NCBI GenBank assembly: GCA_905221385.1
Contig: CAJNCV010000011.1
Span: 11,239 to 75,238, forward strand
Source: a bacterium
GTDB lineage: Bacteria; Bacillota; Bacilli; Lactobacillales; Streptococcaceae
Reading direction: 5' to 3'
Length of the DNA stretch: 64,000 nt
Positions 9,463 to 18,807 of the stretch are shown in pieces (position 1 is the first letter of the stretch; each line of letters opens with the position of its first letter). A program made the translations under genes and the position numbers. A model generated the notes under the pieces. The model saw only the letters and a list, made by a program, of their open reading frames with translations. It was not told where the DNA came from and made no database searches.

Positions 9463-9944
9463 TGACAAAAAAAGTAAGAATTAAAAAAACTCTTGTCGAG
9501 CAAATCTTAACCAAAGCAGGAATTGAGCACACAGGGATTCAAATCAATGCGCTTGAGGGAGAACTTCCTTCGGAATATGATCGAACACATATCTTTAAAA
9601 CCTTGGCTCTGCTGGGGGACAAGACAGGCCCAATTATCGGAATCGTTCCCATAACAGAACACCTCGCTGAGAAAAAACTAGCAAAGGTTTCTGGTAATAA
9701 AAAAGTGAGTATGATTCCACAAAAAGACCTAGAAAAAACGACAGGCTATATTCATGGGGCCAATAACCCCGTCGGCATTCGCCAAAAACACAACTATCCT
9801 ATTTTTATTGATAAAACAGCTTTAGATTTAGACAAAATGATCGTCTCTGCTGGGGAAGTCGGGCATAGTATCATTATTGCTCCACAAGACTTGGCTAGCT
9901 TTGTGAAAGCAGATTTTGCAGATATCTTGGAGGAAGACAACTGA
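9462..9944 (+). CDS. ybaK: YbaK/EbsC-type Cys-tRNA(Pro) deacylase
   Basis: A stand-alone editing domain of 160 residues that hydrolyses Cys mischarged on tRNA(Pro). Family signs are the HIFKTLALLGD core (the K of FKTL is catalytic in this family), VSGNKKVSMIP, and YIHGANNPVGIRQKHNYPIFID. Both junctions are overlapping (start in the DUF368 stop, end sharing the next gene's start), so the three genes form one translation-coupled operon. Confidence 0.88.
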   Translation: MTKKVRIKKTLVEQILTKAGIEHTGIQINALEGELPSEYDRTHIFKTLALLGDKTGPIIGIVPITEHLAEKKLAKVSGNKKVSMIPQKDLEKTTGYIHGANNPVGIRQKHNYPIFIDKTALDLDKMIVSAGEVGHSIIIAPQDLASFVKADFADILEEDN

Positions 9945-10567
9945 TGAAACTCTATTTTGTGCGTCATGGCCGAACTATCTGGAATCTTGAAGGACGTTTC
10001 CAAGGTGCCGGAGGGGACTCACCTCTTCTTTCTGAGTCTATTGATACCTTAAAGGCGCTCGGTCAATATCTCAGCAATATCCCTTTCGATGAGATTTATT
10101 CAAGTGATTTACCAAGAGCGGTCAAATCTGCTGAAATTATCCAAAGTCAACTCCAGATACAGTGTCCTTTAAGGGCTATTCCTGACCTGCGTGAATGGCA
10201 TCTCGGAAAACTAGAGGGATTAAAAATTGCAACATTAGAGGCCATCTACCCACAACAAATCAAGGCTTTTCGTACAAACTTAGCTAAGTTCGATACAAGA
10301 ATGTTTGAAGCGGAATCCCTCTACTCTACAACTCAACGTACCATTCAATTTATCAAATCTCTGAAGGGGAGTCAGGCTGAGAGAGTTCTAATCGTTGGTC
10401 ATGGTGCGAATCTCACTGCTAGTCTTCGTACCCTTCTCGGTTATAAAGAACCCCTTCTTCGAAAAGATGGAGGTTTAGCAAATGCTAGTCTAACAGTTTT
10501 AGAAACCGAGGATTTTGAAACCTTCACTCTTGAAAGGTGGAATGACACTTCCTATCAGGGAAAATAA
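9944..10567 (+). CDS. Histidine phosphatase (phosphoglycerate-mutase-like)
   Basis: 207 residues with the RHG catalytic motif FVRHGRTIWNLEGRFQG (R7, His8), the second histidine in VLIVGHGANL and the acid LREWHLGKLEG. It belongs to the broad-specificity branch (PhoE/CobC-like), not the true glycolytic mutase; the substrate cannot be read from sequence. Overlaps ybaK by one base and is followed by a terminator. Confidence 0.85.
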   Translation: MKLYFVRHGRTIWNLEGRFQGAGGDSPLLSESIDTLKALGQYLSNIPFDEIYSSDLPRAVKSAEIIQSQLQIQCPLRAIPDLREWHLGKLEGLKIATLEAIYPQQIKAFRTNLAKFDTRMFEAESLYSTTQRTIQFIKSLKGSQAERVLIVGHGANLTASLRTLLGYKEPLLRKDGGLANASLTVLETEDFETFTLERWNDTSYQGK

Positions 10568-10569
10568 TG

Positions 10570-10600
10570 GAACTTGATCTTAATGGTCAAGTTCTTTTTA
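10570..10600 (+). terminator. Terminator after the histidine phosphatase gene
   Basis: GAACTTGA (10570-10577) and TCAAGTTC (10587-10594) with T-run. Confidence 0.75.
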
Positions 10601-10695
10601 GTTTTCAAAGAATATCCGTGAATTTCTCTGTTATTTATGATAAAATGGGAGTATCGCAAAAAAGACTCATCGTATCAAATTTTGAGTAAAATTAG

Positions 10696-12195
<1,500 letters not shown>

Positions 12196-12202
12196 ACTCT
12201 TA

Positions 12203-12229
12203 TCCTCTGGTACTTGCCAGAGGATTTTT
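12203..12229 (+). terminator. Terminator after lysS
   Basis: CCTCTGG and CCAGAGG around a six-base loop with a T-run. Confidence 0.8.
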
Positions 12230-12327
12230 TGATACTTGAACATACAATATAAGTGCACAATAAAAAAACTCATAAGATTTTCTAGTAAAATGGAATTGAA
12301 TGAACTAGTTACGAAAGGAAATCTTTT

Positions 12328-12735
12328 ATGAGCTACCATCATTTTACCGTAGATGAGCGCGAAAGTATTCTGATTTACCGTACAAAAGGACTAAACTTTT
12401 CTCAAATCGGAAAATTACTTCATCGTCATCCTTCCAGCATTAGTCGGGAATGGAAGCGACATACAGAATCAGGGAGTTATTCTCCAAGTCATGTACAGGA
12501 ATCTTATCGTATTGCTAAATCACACTGTGGGCGGAAACAGATACTTGAAATAGATTATCATTTAAGCAATACCATCAAACATCTATTTCTCGATTGCCAA
12601 TGGTCTCCTGAAGAAATAGAAGGTCGGTTGCGATTAGAGTATGGAAAAGCTGTTATTAGTTATCAAACGATTTCTATTTTCCGAAAAAATAAGTATGACA
12701 ATATTTCCAAAAGCATTATGTCATTTCTTTATTGA
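12328..12735 (+). pseudogene. IS30-family transposase, N-terminal fragment
   Basis: The frame starts with a good Shine-Dalgarno (AAAGGA) and encodes the IS30 N-terminus: a helix-turn-helix with FTVDERESILIYRTKG and LHRHPSSISREWKRH, then LSNTIKHLFLDCQWSPEEIEGRL leading to the domain joint VISYQTI. Similarity ends there (near 12672); the remaining 20 codons are unrelated and the whole DDE catalytic core is missing. So the transposase is truncated and inactive. The upstream 12255-12325 probably holds the left IS end. The break point abuts the FRG gene region, suggesting a recombination or insertion scar. Confidence 0.85.
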
Positions 12736-12765
12736 TTGAATAAAGATAATCAGTTATGGTATAAT
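12736..12765 (+). promoter_or_regulatory. Promoter of the FRG-domain gene
   Basis: TTGAAT (12736-12741), 18-base spacer, TATAAT (12760-12765) with an extended TGG in front of the -10. It starts immediately inside the junction with the IS30 remnant. Confidence 0.6.
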
Positions 12766-12820
12766 ATTAATATGAGCTCCTAATATGATGGGACAAATAT
12801 CATTAGAAAGATTTTAGAAT

Positions 12821-13867
12821 ATGAATAGTTTAAAAGAAACAAAAAATACTATTACACGTAAAAGTGTTAATACTATACTAAGAGATTTATTTAATTATGA
12901 GCATATTGAATTTAATAACTATAAAAATAACTTAAATAAAAAACACAATTTATATTTCAGAGGAGAAAGTTCCTACTATGAATTTCGTACCCCTTCTCTT
13001 TATCTTCAAAAAAACTTAACAAATAATGGAAGTGAATACTACTACAGAGTGCTTCTCAACGAACTAGGAAGAAATGATTATCAAGAGAACACCTCATTAG
13101 TAAGGCTGATTTCTGAATTACAACATTATGGTGCCAAAACAAGAATGCTTGATATCACAAAAAATCCATTAATTGCTCTATACTTCGCTGTTGAAAAAGA
13201 TGATGATAAACCTGGTTATGTTTATATTTATTCCGATAGACTCAATGAAAAATTTGACACAGGCCACACTATAGCCATTAAATCTGCACTAAACTTCATG
13301 CCTCAAAATATTATTAATAATTTTTTTACTGCCATTGAATATTTTAAAAAAGTTAATAGTAAACAACTTGAAGATTTTGAACTTTATACTACAGATAGTC
13401 TCAAAGATATTGGTTTACTCACAACAGGCTACTCTGAATCAATAAGAGAATTTATGGAACTATTAAATCAAAGAGCTAAGGTTAGAGAAAGATTGAACTT
13501 CCCTTTTAAAATATATAACGATTTGCAAAGATCCCATATCGTCATTCCATCAAAGGCAACTGATAGAATCCGACAACAACAAGGAGCATTTATTTACCCA
13601 CGATTTGTAAACACTTCAAATAAAGAACACGAAACAATCAAACAAGAAATCTCTAAATCAATAGATAAACTAGCCGTAACTCTATTTACTCCAAAAACAT
13701 CTTCCTCAAAGGACTATATTTCATTTTCTGTTATTAAAATTGATCCTGCTAATAAAAAGGAAATTCGTAGAGAATTAGAACTGCTTGGAATTACCGAAGG
13801 CTTTGTCTATCCAGATATTGAACATCAGTCTAGAGCTTTGTTAAATATTTTAACTAATGATAATTAA
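12821..13867 (+). CDS. FRG domain protein, candidate phage-defence gene
   Basis: 348 residues containing an FRG domain (about 40-150), named from the motif seen here as LYFRGESSYYEFRTPSLYL; LISELQHYGAKTRMLDITKNPLIALYFAV is the second typical block, and a QQQGAFIYPRF segment follows. No signal peptide or membrane span. The biochemical activity of FRG proteins is not established; they are frequent in mobile and defence loci, so an anti-phage role is inference. The gene stands alone, is very A-rich compared with its neighbours, and sits between an IS30 remnant and the amino-acid transporter, all signs of horizontal gain. Only a weak Shine-Dalgarno precedes the ATG. Confidence 0.75.
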   Translation: MNSLKETKNTITRKSVNTILRDLFNYEHIEFNNYKNNLNKKHNLYFRGESSYYEFRTPSLYLQKNLTNNGSEYYYRVLLNELGRNDYQENTSLVRLISELQHYGAKTRMLDITKNPLIALYFAVEKDDDKPGYVYIYSDRLNEKFDTGHTIAIKSALNFMPQNIINNFFTAIEYFKKVNSKQLEDFELYTTDSLKDIGLLTTGYSESIREFMELLNQRAKVRERLNFPFKIYNDLQRSHIVIPSKATDRIRQQQGAFIYPRFVNTSNKEHETIKQEISKSIDKLAVTLFTPKTSSSKDYISFSVIKIDPANKKEIRRELELLGITEGFVYPDIEHQSRALLNILTNDN

Positions 13868-13973
13868 GCAAAACATTACATTTAATTCTTCTCCTACACT
13901 ATACTATAAATAAAAAGAGAACAATATTGTAATGACTCTCAAGAATTGGACTAATAGTTACATAATAAAACAC

Positions 13974-14008
13974 CCTAAAAGTTAGATTTTTCGTGTCTAA
14001 TTTTTAGG
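13974..14008 (-). terminator. Inverted repeat, probable terminator of the amino-acid ABC operon
   Basis: CCTAAAAGTTAGA (13974-13986) and TCTAATTTTTAGG (13996-14008) pair with one G-T. On the minus strand it lies just past the binding-protein stop codon. The arm sequence also resembles terminal repeats of some IS3-family elements, so an IS origin is possible. Confidence 0.5.
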
Positions 14009-14021
14009 ATGCAGTTAAAAC

Positions 14022-14861
14022 TCAGTCTCTACTTTTCACTTCTTTGGTTGCTACATCTTCTCCAAACCATTTTTGACTGATTTCCTGGAACTTTCCTTCT
14101 TTGTATAGTGCAACAAAGGCTTGGTTCAAAGCAGCCAACAAAGTTTTATCAGCAGGTCTTACACCGACTGCAAAAGCTTCACTTTCAAATCCAGCTGAAA
14201 AGACATTGTAGTCATTTAATATTCCTTCAGACTGGAGGTAGTAATTGGCATAGACACGGTCAATCAACAAGGCATCAATCCGATCATTTTTCAAATCAAT
14301 CAAAGCTTCGTTGAAACTTTGGTATTGATTGGCCTTCTGATCTTTTACCTGATTTTTTAGCAAATCTGACTGCGCTTCAAAGTTCAAATAGCCAGAAGAT
14401 CCAGCCTGAGCTCCCAAAACCTTGTTATTCATATCTTTGATTGACTGGATGTTCTGAGATTTTTTAGAAACTAAAACTTGTTGATTTTCCATATAAGGAA
14501 TGGTAAAGGCAACCTTCTCTCTCCGTTCATCTGTCGCAGAATAACCATTCCAGATGGCATCAATGGTACCATTTTGTAGTTCGGTTTCTTTCATATCCCA
14601 GTCGATGGGTTGAAAATTCACCTGAATTCCAAGTTTTTCAGAGACAGCTTGAGCTAGATCAATATCAAAACCTGCATACTGGCCATTCTTTTCTTCGAAT
14701 CCCATGGGAACGAAGGTATTGTCAAATCCAATGGTAATGCCACCCTGTTCTTGGTATTTGAACCAATTATCCTGCTTCGGATCACTGACCTTTTGCGTAC
14801 AAGCAGTCAGGAAGAAGCTAAAGAACAGAGCAAGTACAAGGGCAATTTTCTTTCTCTTCAT
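14022..14861 (-). CDS. Amino-acid ABC transporter, substrate-binding lipoprotein
   Basis: 279 residues from ATG 14861 (an in-frame ATG two codons upstream is less likely). Lipoprotein signal MKRKKIALVLALFFSFFLTAC with lipobox Cys21. The mature part is a family 3 periplasmic-type binding protein: GITIGFDNTFVPMGFEE, GFDIDLAQAVSEKLG, and ATDERREKVAFTIPYM. It would capture a polar or charged amino acid outside the membrane; the exact ligand is not readable. It is last in a minus-strand operon after the ATPase (15-base gap) and permease genes. Confidence 0.9.
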   Translation of the reverse strand: MKRKKIALVLALFFSFFLTACTQKVSDPKQDNWFKYQEQGGITIGFDNTFVPMGFEEKNGQYAGFDIDLAQAVSEKLGIQVNFQPIDWDMKETELQNGTIDAIWNGYSATDERREKVAFTIPYMENQQVLVSKKSQNIQSIKDMNNKVLGAQAGSSGYLNFEAQSDLLKNQVKDQKANQYQSFNEALIDLKNDRIDALLIDRVYANYYLQSEGILNDYNVFSAGFESEAFAVGVRPADKTLLAALNQAFVALYKEGKFQEISQKWFGEDVATKEVKSRD

Positions 14862-14876
14862 AGGCACCTCCTATTC

Positions 14877-15506
14877 CTACTTTGGATCAACCTTAAGGAT
14901 CTGATCAGCAATGTTTTCCGCAAACTGAAGATCGTGGGTCACAACAATCTGAGTCATCCCACGCTCTTTATTTTGAAGGATAAGTTTTTCTACTTCTAAT
15001 CGCAACTCTGGATCTAAGGCTGATGTAGGTTCATCATATCCAATAATTTCTGGTTTTATCATCATAGCGCGCGCTAAGGCCACCCGTTGTTTTTGCCCAC
15101 CTGAAAGTGAGAATGGAAAGGCATCTGCATGTCCTGCTAACCCAAGTTGTTCTAACAAACCACGCGCCTTCTTCTCAGCAACTTCCTTCTCCATGTTCAT
15201 TGTTTTTATAGGCGACAAGGTTAAGTTATCTAGAACTGACAAATGCGGAAAGAGTTGAAAATCTTGGAAAACAAATCCCAGAAGATTGCGCTTTTCTAGT
15301 TCGTCTATAGCTAGCGATTCGCCGTTATAGTAGATTTCTCCAGAATCGATGGTTTCCAATCCAGCTAGCATACGTAACAAGGTGGTCTTTCCGCCTCCTG
15401 ATGGACCTACGATTGCAAGGATTTGCTTTTCAGGAATTGATAGGCTGAAATTGGTTAAGATTTGTTTGCCACCAAAGGCCTTGTTAATGTTTCGCAATTC
15501 TAACAT
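14877..15506 (-). CDS. Amino-acid ABC transporter, ATPase
   Basis: 209 residues from ATG 15506, chosen because AGGAGG lies 7 bases upstream; an in-frame start 39 bases earlier lacks one. Walker A GPSGGGKTT (34-42), Q-loop FVFQDFQLFPHL, signature LSGGQKQR, Walker B IIGYDEPTSALD and the H-loop VVTHD are intact. It powers uptake through the adjacent permease. The C-terminus is slightly shorter than in GlnQ-type ATPases. Confidence 0.92.
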   Translation of the reverse strand: MLELRNINKAFGGKQILTNFSLSIPEKQILAIVGPSGGGKTTLLRMLAGLETIDSGEIYYNGESLAIDELEKRNLLGFVFQDFQLFPHLSVLDNLTLSPIKTMNMEKEVAEKKARGLLEQLGLAGHADAFPFSLSGGQKQRVALARAMMIKPEIIGYDEPTSALDPELRLEVEKLILQNKERGMTQIVVTHDLQFAENIADQILKVDPK

Positions 15507-15516
15507 AGCAATCCTC

Positions 15517-16158
15517 CTATCTGTAATAACTGTACTTCTTCTCAAGTTTTTTCGCTACAATGGTTACAAGACCAATCATAATCAAATAAATCGCTCCAGC
15601 TAAAAACATAGGAACTAGACTAGCATCCCGATTGGCAGCTGTTCGACTAGCCAATATCAAATCTGAAATCCCCAAGGCATAGACCAAAGAGGTATCCTTG
15701 ACTAAACTCATAATCTCATTAAAAACACTCGGTAAGACAATCTTTGTCACCTGAGGGAGTATGATATAACGAACTGTCGCAACTGGACTAAACTTCAACA
15801 CTTTTGCAGCCTCGTACTGTCCTTTCGGAATAGTCTCAATACCGCCCCGAAAGATTTCTGCAAAGTAGGCTGCATAGTTTAATACAAAAGCAATCACGGC
15901 TGCAGGAAGACGATCCAAACGAATGCCTATACTAGGGAGCACATAGTAGATAAAGATTAATTGCAAGAGCAAGGGAGTGCCTCGCATCACCCAGATATAG
16001 AGATTAATCAGATAATGGAGGGGTTTCCAATGAACTTGCAAGGCAAAGGCGATGATAATCCCTAAAGGAATAGAAAAGATTAAGACCAGAGCAAAGACTT
16101 GAATTGTCATACTTGCACCGTTCAATAAACTTGGTAAAATCTCGAATAGATAAGACAT
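15517..16158 (-). CDS. Amino-acid ABC transporter, permease
   Basis: 213 residues from ATG 16158 with AGGAGG upstream. HisM/GlnP-type membrane subunit with about five membrane helices, the family-typical VMRGTPLLLQLIFIYY near residue 60, and the ATPase-docking EAA-like loop around EAAKVLKFSPVATVRYIILPQ. Ten bases separate it from the ATPase gene. First gene of the operon. Confidence 0.9.
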   Translation of the reverse strand: MSYLFEILPSLLNGASMTIQVFALVLIFSIPLGIIIAFALQVHWKPLHYLINLYIWVMRGTPLLLQLIFIYYVLPSIGIRLDRLPAAVIAFVLNYAAYFAEIFRGGIETIPKGQYEAAKVLKFSPVATVRYIILPQVTKIVLPSVFNEIMSLVKDTSLVYALGISDLILASRTAANRDASLVPMFLAGAIYLIMIGLVTIVAKKLEKKYSYYR

Positions 16159-16186
16159 ACTGCACCTCCTAAAAATAATTATTCCC

Positions 16187-16214
16187 ATTATAGCATAAAT
16201 AAACAATTTAGCAA
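16187..16214 (-). promoter_or_regulatory. Promoter of the amino-acid ABC operon
   Basis: Minus strand TTGCTA, 16-base spacer, TATAAT, about 28 bases ahead of the permease ATG. Confidence 0.65.
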
Positions 16215-16253
16215 GAGAATGAGGGAAATAATTCTATTATTTTCAGAAAAAGA

Positions 16254-16290
16254 AAAACTGTATCTATCAAAAATGATGAGATACAGTTTT
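16254..16290 (-). terminator. Terminator after the TPR gene
   Basis: AAAACTGTATCT and AGATACAGTTTT form a long stem with an inner ATCA/TGAT pair; on the minus strand a T-rich tract follows. Confidence 0.7.
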
Positions 16291-16305
16291 GTATTCTAAC
16301 AAAGT

Positions 16306-17535
16306 TTAAAGTATTTCCAGGAGTTCTTGCATCTGAACATCATCTGGAACCAGTTTTAAATATGCTTCTGCTTGCGTCTTGGCTTCTTCGAAATACCCTA
16401 ATTCACGCAAGAGATAAGTATATTGCTCCAGAAACTCTGGATTGTCCTTAAGATCAGATGACAATTCTTGATAGAGCTCATTAGCCTTATCTAAATCCTC
16501 GATTTCCTGGTAAGAACGAGCAATCATCCACTTAGTAAGGAGATTTTCAGGTTCTTGACTTTGAAGAGCAATGATATCTTCATACCTCTCTTGTTCCATA
16601 TAAATGGTCGCAAGGCGAAGGAAAATTTCCTCAAGGTCCTCTGCATCTTCTTTGGCAATAATGAGAAAGTCCTCCGCTGCCTTAGCATCATGTAATTCAT
16701 AAGAAAACTGAGAGGCCGCTAGCAAGAGACGAGTTTCAAACGGATTTTTCTCCAAACCCTGTTTAGCGATACGGAGAGCTTCTTCTATCTGATGTTCCTT
16801 GTGCAAGGCTTGACTATAGCCATACTCATATCCTTCAAAATCAGGTGAAATGGTGTCAATCTGCTTAAAGTAGAGAACAGCTTTTTGATACTCTTCCTGG
16901 TCAAAGTATAGACTAGCCAATTCAAAAGCGGTTTGGTCATCGTATTCTAGTTCTAAGGCTTTTTCTAAGAATTCTGTAGCAGCTTCAAACTTGCCTAATT
17001 GGGCATATGCGTAGCCAATTCGTTGGTAGGTTGATACGCCCGTTTGTTCATAGATAGAGCGATTGTTCAACTGAGCGTAGCCTTGAATGGCTTCCTGATA
17101 GTTACCTAACTCACTATCCAACTCAGCCAAACCAAAAACTAATAAGGGATCATCTGAGTAATTTAAGGCTGCTAGCAACTTTTCACGCGCCACATCCGTC
17201 AATCCTTCCAACTGATAGAGATCTGCTTTCAATACCAAAGCTGATACATACCAATCACTATCAGGTGTGATTTCCTCAAGATAGGCAAAGGCTTCCTCAA
17301 CATTGCCATCCTCGCTAGCAATGCTGGCTAAGTTCAGATTCACTTCTGGAAATTCTGTAACGATATGTTTGTAAATTTCTTTCGCTTGAGGATAAAAGCC
17401 AATTCCCTCAAGATAGCTTGCTAGTTCGTAAAGAACTTCACTTGAATCTGTTTCGAGGGCTTTGTGAAAAAACTGATCCGCTTTGGTTAAATCCTGTTTA
17501 TCCAAAGCCTGGAGCATGCGTTGACTATTGTTCAC
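16306..17535 (-). CDS. Tetratricopeptide repeat protein
   Basis: 409 residues built almost wholly of TPR units (for example LFELASYLEGIGFYPQAKEIY-like and AFELASLYFDQEEYQKAVLYF-like helices), a scaffold for protein-protein contacts in the cytoplasm. The frame is open to 17661, but that part overlaps the upstream gene in another frame. A GTG at 17535 (VNNSQRMLQALD) has GGGGAGG 9 bases before it, so GTG is the likely start. It overlaps the end of the AI-2E-family gene by 11 bases, implying translational coupling. Partner unknown. Confidence 0.85.
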   Translation of the reverse strand: MNNSQRMLQALDKQDLTKADQFFHKALETDSSEVLYELASYLEGIGFYPQAKEIYKHIVTEFPEVNLNLASIASEDGNVEEAFAYLEEITPDSDWYVSALVLKADLYQLEGLTDVAREKLLAALNYSDDPLLVFGLAELDSELGNYQEAIQGYAQLNNRSIYEQTGVSTYQRIGYAYAQLGKFEAATEFLEKALELEYDDQTAFELASLYFDQEEYQKAVLYFKQIDTISPDFEGYEYGYSQALHKEHQIEEALRIAKQGLEKNPFETRLLLAASQFSYELHDAKAAEDFLIIAKEDAEDLEEIFLRLATIYMEQERYEDIIALQSQEPENLLTKWMIARSYQEIEDLDKANELYQELSSDLKDNPEFLEQYTYLLRELGYFEEAKTQAEAYLKLVPDDVQMQELLEIL

Positions 17536-18691
17536 TCTTGATTTCCTCCCCATCTTCTTCATACAAACCGCTGACTTTCTTATACCAGTTAAAGATAGCT
17601 GAGATAACGACCTTGGCAGAAGCATAGACAGGAATTCCCAGCAAAACTCCCCAAATACCAAACATGGATCCTGAAGTTAGGAGAACAAAGAGAACATTGA
17701 TCGGATGGATGTTTAGCTGACTACCTAAAATAAGTGGGGAAACAAAGCGACCTTCAATCGTTTGTTCAACAATAAAGACAATAATCACTTTCAAAAGCAT
17801 GACAGGCCCCGCTATTAAGCCCAAAACTAAAGCAGGTAACATCGCTAAAAAACTACCTAGATAAGGTACTAGATTGAGGATTCCAGCTGTGATACCAAGT
17901 GTTACAGCATACCTGAGACCAATAATCTTAAAGAAGATAATAAATATAATTGCCACGATAATAGCAACTGTAACCTGCCCTCTAACATAGTTTGACAACT
18001 GTTTATTAACATCTGACAAAACTTGTCCGACAGGTTCTTTTAACTTGTTTGGGATGAATTTAGTCAGGTAATCTCGCAAGCCTTTCCCATCTCTCAAAAG
18101 ATAAAAGAGCATGAAGGGTACGATAATAACCGCAACAATGACCTGGGAAACGCTACTGATAAAGGCGCTAACCCAGTTAACAGCTTGAGAAGAGATTTTG
18201 CTGGCCCACATGGTCGCCTCAGTAGAGATATTGGCAAGGACCTGCTCCAACTGCGGTCTAAAATCATCTGGCAAGCGTTTTGTTACAAGGTCATTGATCA
18301 CCTTATCAGCATCCTTAAGATAAGTTGGTACATTCTTTGCAAAATTTAAGACTTGGCGTTGGAGATTTGGAATAGCGACTGCCAGCCCCCAAATAATAAA
18401 GAGTCCAATTATAACAAAGAGAATACTGATGGCAAGTACACGATTGATCTTGTGTTTCTCCATCCAGTCAACAATCGGATTAAGAAGATAATAAAGTAAA
18501 CCAGATAAAATAACTGGCAACATCACAACTCCTAGAAAATCCAAAACGGGTAAAAAGATAAAACTAATCTTACTTAAAATAAAAATGTTTAGCCCCAGTA
18601 ACAAGGTTACTAAAAATACAGTGATAGCTTTATTATCTAAAAACCACTTGAAGAACCAAGATAGGCTAAAATGTTTCTCTTTATGTTCCAT
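17525..18691 (-). CDS. AI-2E family transporter (PerM/YdiK-like)
   Basis: 388 residues, about eight membrane helices with the family layout: two N-terminal helices around 20-85, a long amphipathic region (about 100-160, LQRQVLNFAKNVPTYLKDAD), then the conserved C-terminal block YAVTLGITAGILNLVPYLGSFLAMLP and HPINVLFVLLTSGSMFGIWGVLLGIPV. Members have been linked to AI-2 export or ion/proton antiport; the substrate here is unknown. A second, diverged family member lies at 55935-57044. Confidence 0.87.
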   Translation of the reverse strand: MEHKEKHFSLSWFFKWFLDNKAITVFLVTLLLGLNIFILSKISFIFLPVLDFLGVVMLPVILSGLLYYLLNPIVDWMEKHKINRVLAISILFVIIGLFIIWGLAVAIPNLQRQVLNFAKNVPTYLKDADKVINDLVTKRLPDDFRPQLEQVLANISTEATMWASKISSQAVNWVSAFISSVSQVIVAVIIVPFMLFYLLRDGKGLRDYLTKFIPNKLKEPVGQVLSDVNKQLSNYVRGQVTVAIIVAIIFIIFFKIIGLRYAVTLGITAGILNLVPYLGSFLAMLPALVLGLIAGPVMLLKVIIVFIVEQTIEGRFVSPLILGSQLNIHPINVLFVLLTSGSMFGIWGVLLGIPVYASAKVVISAIFNWYKKVSGLYEEDGEEIKSEQ

Positions 18692-18776
18692 AAATACATC
18701 CTTTCTGTCATTCTCTTATTATACCATTTTTAGACTAAAATAACTCTTTTTTAAAGTGCTTACATAGATAGACAAA

Positions 18777-18805
18777 AAGAAAAATCTCCTCAATTGAGGA
18801 GATTT
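18777..18805 (-). terminator. Terminator after the oligopeptide-binding gene
   Basis: Perfect arms AAATCTCCTC and GAGGAGATTT around AATT (18782-18805), with a T-rich tract on the minus strand. Confidence 0.8.
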
Positions 18806-18807
18806 AT

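Noticed and set aside
13974..14008. End of an IS3-family element
   Set aside because: The arms resemble IS3-type ends, but no transposase frame or second end lies nearby; a terminator for the minus-strand operon is the simpler reading.
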